9,277 nt of DNA from an uncultured Ruminococcus sp. Lineage in GTDB: Bacteria; Bacillota; Clostridia; Oscillospirales; Ruminococcaceae. Made by a program: the position numbers and the translations under genes. Location of the stretch: positions 1 to 9,277 of the forward strand of contig CAMWUF010000022.1 in NCBI GenBank assembly GCA_947177375.1, read 5' to 3'. Below the pieces are notes generated by a model. It was not told the origin of the DNA and did no database searches. It worked only from the letters and a program-made list of their open reading frames with translations. Positions 6,694 through 9,277 of the stretch are shown here, one piece after another. Within the stretch, counting starts at the first letter, position 1; each line of letters opens with the position of its first letter.

Positions 6694-7413
6694 ATGCAAG
6701 TTTTAGATATTTATGAAGAATTAAAACAAAATTCTTACCCTGGAAGAGGGATTATTATTGGCAAGTCTGCGGATAGCAAATTTGCTGTAACGGCATATTT
6801 TATTATGGGCAGAAGTGTAAATTCTCGTAATAGAGTTTTCACAGCAACAGAGGACGGCATTAAAACAGAAGCCGCTGACCCGTCTAAACTGTCTGACCCG
6901 CATTTGATTATTTATTCTCCTGTTAGAGTATTGGGAAATAAAATTATTGTCACCAATGGCGACCAGACAGATACTATCTATGAACTTATGGACAAGCAAC
7001 AGACATTTGAACAATCTTTGCGTACTCGTGAATATGAAGATGATGCACCAAATTATACACCTAGAATTTCAGGCATTATGCATGTTGGGGATGGAAAATA
7101 TAATTATGCAATGTCTATTTTAAAATCCGCTGATGGTAATCCCGACAGTGTGGAACGTTTTACGTTTTCTTATAGTAATCCAATTGCAGGCTATGGACAT
7201 TTTATTCATACTTACATGAATGACGGAAATCCATTGCCTAGCTTTGAGGGCGAACCTAAGAAAATTACTATTCCTAATAATTTAGATGATTTTGCTGAAA
7301 ATCTTTGGAATGCACTTAATGAAGATAATAAAGTTTCTTTATTTGTGCGTTATATTAATATCGAAACAGGCGAATCCAATTCTAAAATTATTAATAAATA
7401 TACAAAAGTATGA
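6694..7413 (+). CDS. purO: PurO-like IMP cyclohydrolase
   Basis: This 239-residue protein resembles the IMP cyclohydrolase family first known from archaea (PurO), which closes FAICAR to IMP and has an Ntn-hydrolase-like fold unrelated to the N-terminal domain of PurH. The N-terminus has the family pattern YPGRGIIIGKS (15-25) followed by GRSVNSRNRVF (39-49). Further likely conserved stretches are NGDQTDTIYE (88-97), DDAPNYTPRISG (116-127) and GYGHFIHTY (167-175). It is somewhat longer than methanogen PurO. The assignment is strengthened by context: a few hundred bases downstream is an AICAR formyltransferase lacking its own cyclohydrolase domain. AAAGGGG (6681-6687) serves the ATG at 6694. Its stop codon overlaps the next start (ATGA), coupling it to the unknown 152-residue protein. 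Confidence 0.87.
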   Translation: MQVLDIYEELKQNSYPGRGIIIGKSADSKFAVTAYFIMGRSVNSRNRVFTATEDGIKTEAADPSKLSDPHLIIYSPVRVLGNKIIVTNGDQTDTIYELMDKQQTFEQSLRTREYEDDAPNYTPRISGIMHVGDGKYNYAMSILKSADGNPDSVERFTFSYSNPIAGYGHFIHTYMNDGNPLPSFEGEPKKITIPNNLDDFAENLWNALNEDNKVSLFVRYINIETGESNSKIINKYTKV

Positions 7414-7868
7414 TATTTCCAGAACGAAAAAATATTTATTATATCAGCACATTTTTTGGCAATTGGGAGGCTTTGGGCATTACGTTAAATAAGCAATATG
7501 TTTATATTGGTCATGTTGGCATGACAGATAGTATTGAATTATATGAAATTTCTGATAAAACATATTTGCAATTTATACAAGCTTATCAAAATGAAAATCA
7601 TGATATGTTGGAACAGCTCCGACATGAAATTTATCTAACGCCTTGCATTGCCTTTGAATATTCTAATTATGAACCAAATCCGATTGCATTAATGACTTAT
7701 CATGATTCTGAACAATATCAGGAATATTTTAATTTTGTTTGCAATCATGTGATAACAGAAGCTGTATTTTCTGGAAATACAGTGATATTAAAATCAATAC
7801 AGGGTGAATCTCTCACCCTGAAATTAAATTTATCTAAATTCAAGGAGGAAAATTCCAATGGCAAATGA
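7410..7868 (+). CDS. Unidentified 152-residue protein between IMP cyclohydrolase and AICAR formyltransferase
   Basis: I do not recognise this protein. It is soluble by eye, with no signal peptide or membrane helix. It is rich in Tyr, Phe, Glu and Asn, for example NIYYISTFFGNWEALG at 8-23 and HDSEQYQEYFNFVCNH at 98-113. No nucleotide-binding loop or catalytic motif stands out. The start ATG overlaps the IMP cyclohydrolase stop by four bases (ATGA) and has no Shine-Dalgarno of its own. The end overlaps the AICAR formyltransferase gene by 11 bases and contains that gene's ribosome binding site. Such tight packing between the enzymes of the last two steps suggests a partner, scaffold or regulator of one of them, but this is an inference from context. 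An alternative is a neutral passenger gene. The frame is real rather than a shadow, because no other supported gene covers it. Confidence 0.8.
   Translation: MIFPERKNIYYISTFFGNWEALGITLNKQYVYIGHVGMTDSIELYEISDKTYLQFIQAYQNENHDMLEQLRHEIYLTPCIAFEYSNYEPNPIALMTYHDSEQYQEYFNFVCNHVITEAVFSGNTVILKSIQGESLTLKLNLSKFKEENSNGK
7800..7820 (+). other. Perfect hairpin near the end of the 152-residue gene
   Basis: CAGGGTGA (7800-7807) and TCACCCTG (7813-7820) form a perfect 8-bp stem, rich in G-C pairs, around a five-base loop. It lies inside coding sequence, 37 bases before the AICAR formyltransferase start. No U tract follows, so it is not a standard terminator. It could affect mRNA stability, processing or ribosome access, or be chance. 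Confidence 0.45.
7842..7848 (+). promoter_or_regulatory. Ribosome binding site of the AICAR formyltransferase gene, inside the preceding gene
   Basis: AAGGAGG stands nine bases before the ATG at 7858 and encodes part of the last residues of the 152-residue protein. It supports the 7858 start despite the 11-base overlap of the two genes. Confidence 0.85.
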
Positions 7869-9039
7869 AATGCTTTTAAAATACGGCTGTAATCCAAATC
7901 AAAAGCCGTCTAAAGTTTTTATGGAAGACGGTTCAGAATTGCCAATTACTGTATTAAATGGCAAAGCTGGCTATATTAATTTACTGGATGCTTTGAATGG
8001 CTGGCAATTAGTAAAAGAATTAAAAACTGCAACAGGTGTTTGTGCGGCAACTTCTTTTAAGCATGTTTCTCCTGCTGGTGCAGCAATCGGCAGACCGTTA
8101 AGCGATACGCTGAAAAAAATTTATTGGGTAGATGATTTAGGCGAATTATCACCATTGGCAAGTGCTTACGCAAGAGCAAGAGGAGCTGACAGAATGTCTT
8201 CTTATGGCGATTTTATTGCATTGTCTGATAAAGTTGATGTTTGTACAGCAAAAATGATTCAACGTGAAGTTTCTGACGGTATTATTGCACCAGCTTATGA
8301 CGAAGAAGCATTAGAAATTTTAAAATCGAAACGCAAAGGAACTTACTGTATTTTGCAGATTGATGAGAATTATACGCCAAATCCGATTGAACATAAACAA
8401 GTTTACGGTGTGACGTTTGAGCAAGGCAGAAATGAATTAGCAATTGATAAAAATTTATTATCTAATATTGTAACAGAGAATAAAAATATTCCTGCTGATA
8501 AATTAGATGATTTATTAATTTCTTTGATTACACTGAAATATACACAATCTAATTCTGTATGCTATGTCAAAGACGGTCAAGCAATTGGTATTGGTGCAGG
8601 TCAGCAATCCAGAATCCATTGCACACGTCTTGCAGGACAAAAAGCTGATAACTGGTGGCTTCGTCAATCTCCACAAGTTTTAAATTTGCAATTTGTGGAT
8701 AATATCCGCCGTGCTGATAGAGATAATGCAATTGATGTTTATATTGGTGATGAATATGAAGATGTGTTACGTGACGGCGAATGGCAAAGAATTTTCAAAG
8801 TAAAGCCTGAAATTTTCACTGTAGAAGAAAAAAAGGCTTGGCTTGCAAAAAATACTGATGTTTGTTTAGGTTCAGATGCATTTTTCCCATTCGGTGATAA
8901 TATCGAACGTGCGAAAAAAAGCGGTGTTGCTTATATTGCAGAACCAGGCGGTTCTATTCGTGATGATAATGTCATTGAGACTTGTAATAAATATCAAATT
9001 GCAATGGCATTTACTGGTATTAGATTATTCCATCATTAA
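7858..9039 (+). CDS. purH: AICAR formyltransferase, stand-alone (PurH without the cyclohydrolase domain)
   Basis: This 393-residue protein corresponds to the AICAR transformylase part of PurH, which formylates AICAR with 10-formyltetrahydrofolate to give FAICAR. The N-terminal IMP cyclohydrolase (MGS-like) domain of bifunctional PurH is absent: the chain begins directly with LKYGCNPNQKP (7-17). The catalytic Lys-His pair is at 68-69 in SFKHVSPAGAA. Other motifs are LKYTQSNSV (226-234), GIGAGQQSRIHCTRLAG (244-260), SDAFFPF (339-345), AEPGGSIRD (361-369) and MAFTGIRLFHH at the C-terminus. The ring closure would be done by the PurO-like protein encoded just upstream. The gene looks whole: it has a good ribosome binding site at 7842-7848, and the C-terminus is typical, so the missing domain reflects a stand-alone form rather than a truncation. 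It is sometimes annotated as phosphoribosylaminoimidazolecarboxamide formyltransferase. Confidence 0.95.
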   Translation: MANEMLLKYGCNPNQKPSKVFMEDGSELPITVLNGKAGYINLLDALNGWQLVKELKTATGVCAATSFKHVSPAGAAIGRPLSDTLKKIYWVDDLGELSPLASAYARARGADRMSSYGDFIALSDKVDVCTAKMIQREVSDGIIAPAYDEEALEILKSKRKGTYCILQIDENYTPNPIEHKQVYGVTFEQGRNELAIDKNLLSNIVTENKNIPADKLDDLLISLITLKYTQSNSVCYVKDGQAIGIGAGQQSRIHCTRLAGQKADNWWLRQSPQVLNLQFVDNIRRADRDNAIDVYIGDEYEDVLRDGEWQRIFKVKPEIFTVEEKKAWLAKNTDVCLGSDAFFPFGDNIERAKKSGVAYIAEPGGSIRDDNVIETCNKYQIAMAFTGIRLFHH

Positions 9040-9066
9040 TCATTAACAATTAGTGAGGATTTTAGC

Positions 9067-9277
9067 ATGACAAAAAAATTATCTTTTGCTTCATTGCTAT
9101 GTTTTGTAATATATTTTATCTTGCAAATCGTGATAATTTTTTTCCCACAGCTTTATTTATGGGCAGTTGACCCTAATTTAATTGATTTAACAGCAAAATT
9201 ACCTTTGTCTGTTCAGCTATCTTTAGTTGGACAGGCACTGTGTATTTTACCATTTGGAGCTGTTTGTTGCTTTAGCT
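9067..9277 (+). CDS. Start of an unidentified membrane protein (3' end outside window)
   Basis: The frame is open from ATG 9067 to the right edge, giving 70 residues. It follows GAGGA (9055-9059) at normal spacing, 27 bases after the formyltransferase stop, with no clear terminator between. Two hydrophobic segments are visible, about residues 6-26 and 48-70, separated by a short polar loop (LWAVDPNLIDLTAKLP). An integral membrane protein is likely. The fragment is too short to name a family; a CPBP-type membrane protease is one guess without motif support. It may be the next gene of the operon or the start of another unit. Confidence 0.65.
   Translation, partial: MTKKLSFASLLCFVIYFILQIVIIFFPQLYLWAVDPNLIDLTAKLPLSVQLSLVGQALCILPFGAVCCFS

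Noticed and set aside
7286..7492. 68-residue + strand open frame across the purO/unknown-gene junction
   Set aside because: It overlaps two better supported frames in another phase, has no ribosome binding site, and reads as a shadow.
9034..9050. CATTAA repeats after the formyltransferase stop as a terminator
   Set aside because: They are short A/T-rich direct repeats without a stable stem or U tract, so no terminator can be supported before the next gene.

Overview
The window is a single-strand purine biosynthesis (pur) gene cluster from a low-GC, A/T-ending-codon bacterium. The most likely source is an anaerobic Clostridia of the Ruminococcus/Oscillospirales type. That placement is an inference from three things: A/T-rich codon use with good GGAGG-type ribosome binding sites, a Bacillus-type PurF with propeptide and Fe-S cysteines, and replacement of the usual bifunctional PurH by an archaeal-type (PurO-like) IMP cyclohydrolase plus a stand-alone AICAR formyltransferase. 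All supported genes are on the + strand.

Layout: (1) 1-191 is the 3' end of an unidentified gene. (2) 192-261 is a 70-base gap holding an 11-bp hairpin just before purE. A TATAAT hexamer lies a little further upstream, inside the end of the first gene. (3) purE (262-762) and purC (796-1515). (4) A PurF-like paralogue whose glutaminase residues are gone (1515-2936), followed at once by a complete purF (2944-4368, TTG start). (5) purM (4376-5413). (6) An unidentified four-helix membrane protein (5422-6015). (7) purN (6042-6668). (8) A PurO-like IMP cyclohydrolase (6694-7413). (9) An unidentified 152-residue soluble protein that overlaps both neighbours (7410-7868). (10) The AICAR formyltransferase part of PurH alone (7858-9039). 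(11) The start of another membrane protein (9067 to the right edge). Gaps between genes 2-10 run from overlaps to 33 bases, and I see no internal terminator, so this looks like one operon.

Together the recognisable genes cover PRPP to phosphoribosylamine (PurF), GAR formylation (PurN), AIR synthesis (PurM), AIR carboxylation (PurE), SAICAR synthesis (PurC), AICAR formylation and IMP ring closure. The genes for PurD, PurL/PurQ, PurB and PurK are not in the window. No purine riboswitch was recognised by eye upstream of purE.

The most interesting parts are the three genes that do not fit the textbook pathway: the PurF paralogue with a dead glutaminase but intact PRPP and Fe-S motifs, the membrane protein between purM and purN, and the small unknown protein wedged between the two enzymes of the last two steps. 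The two unknown genes lack a recognisable Shine-Dalgarno sequence and the paralogue has only a weak one, while the standard pur genes have good ones. This suggests the atypical products are made by translational coupling to the enzyme before them. No CRISPR array, insertion sequence, tRNA or rRNA was recognised.
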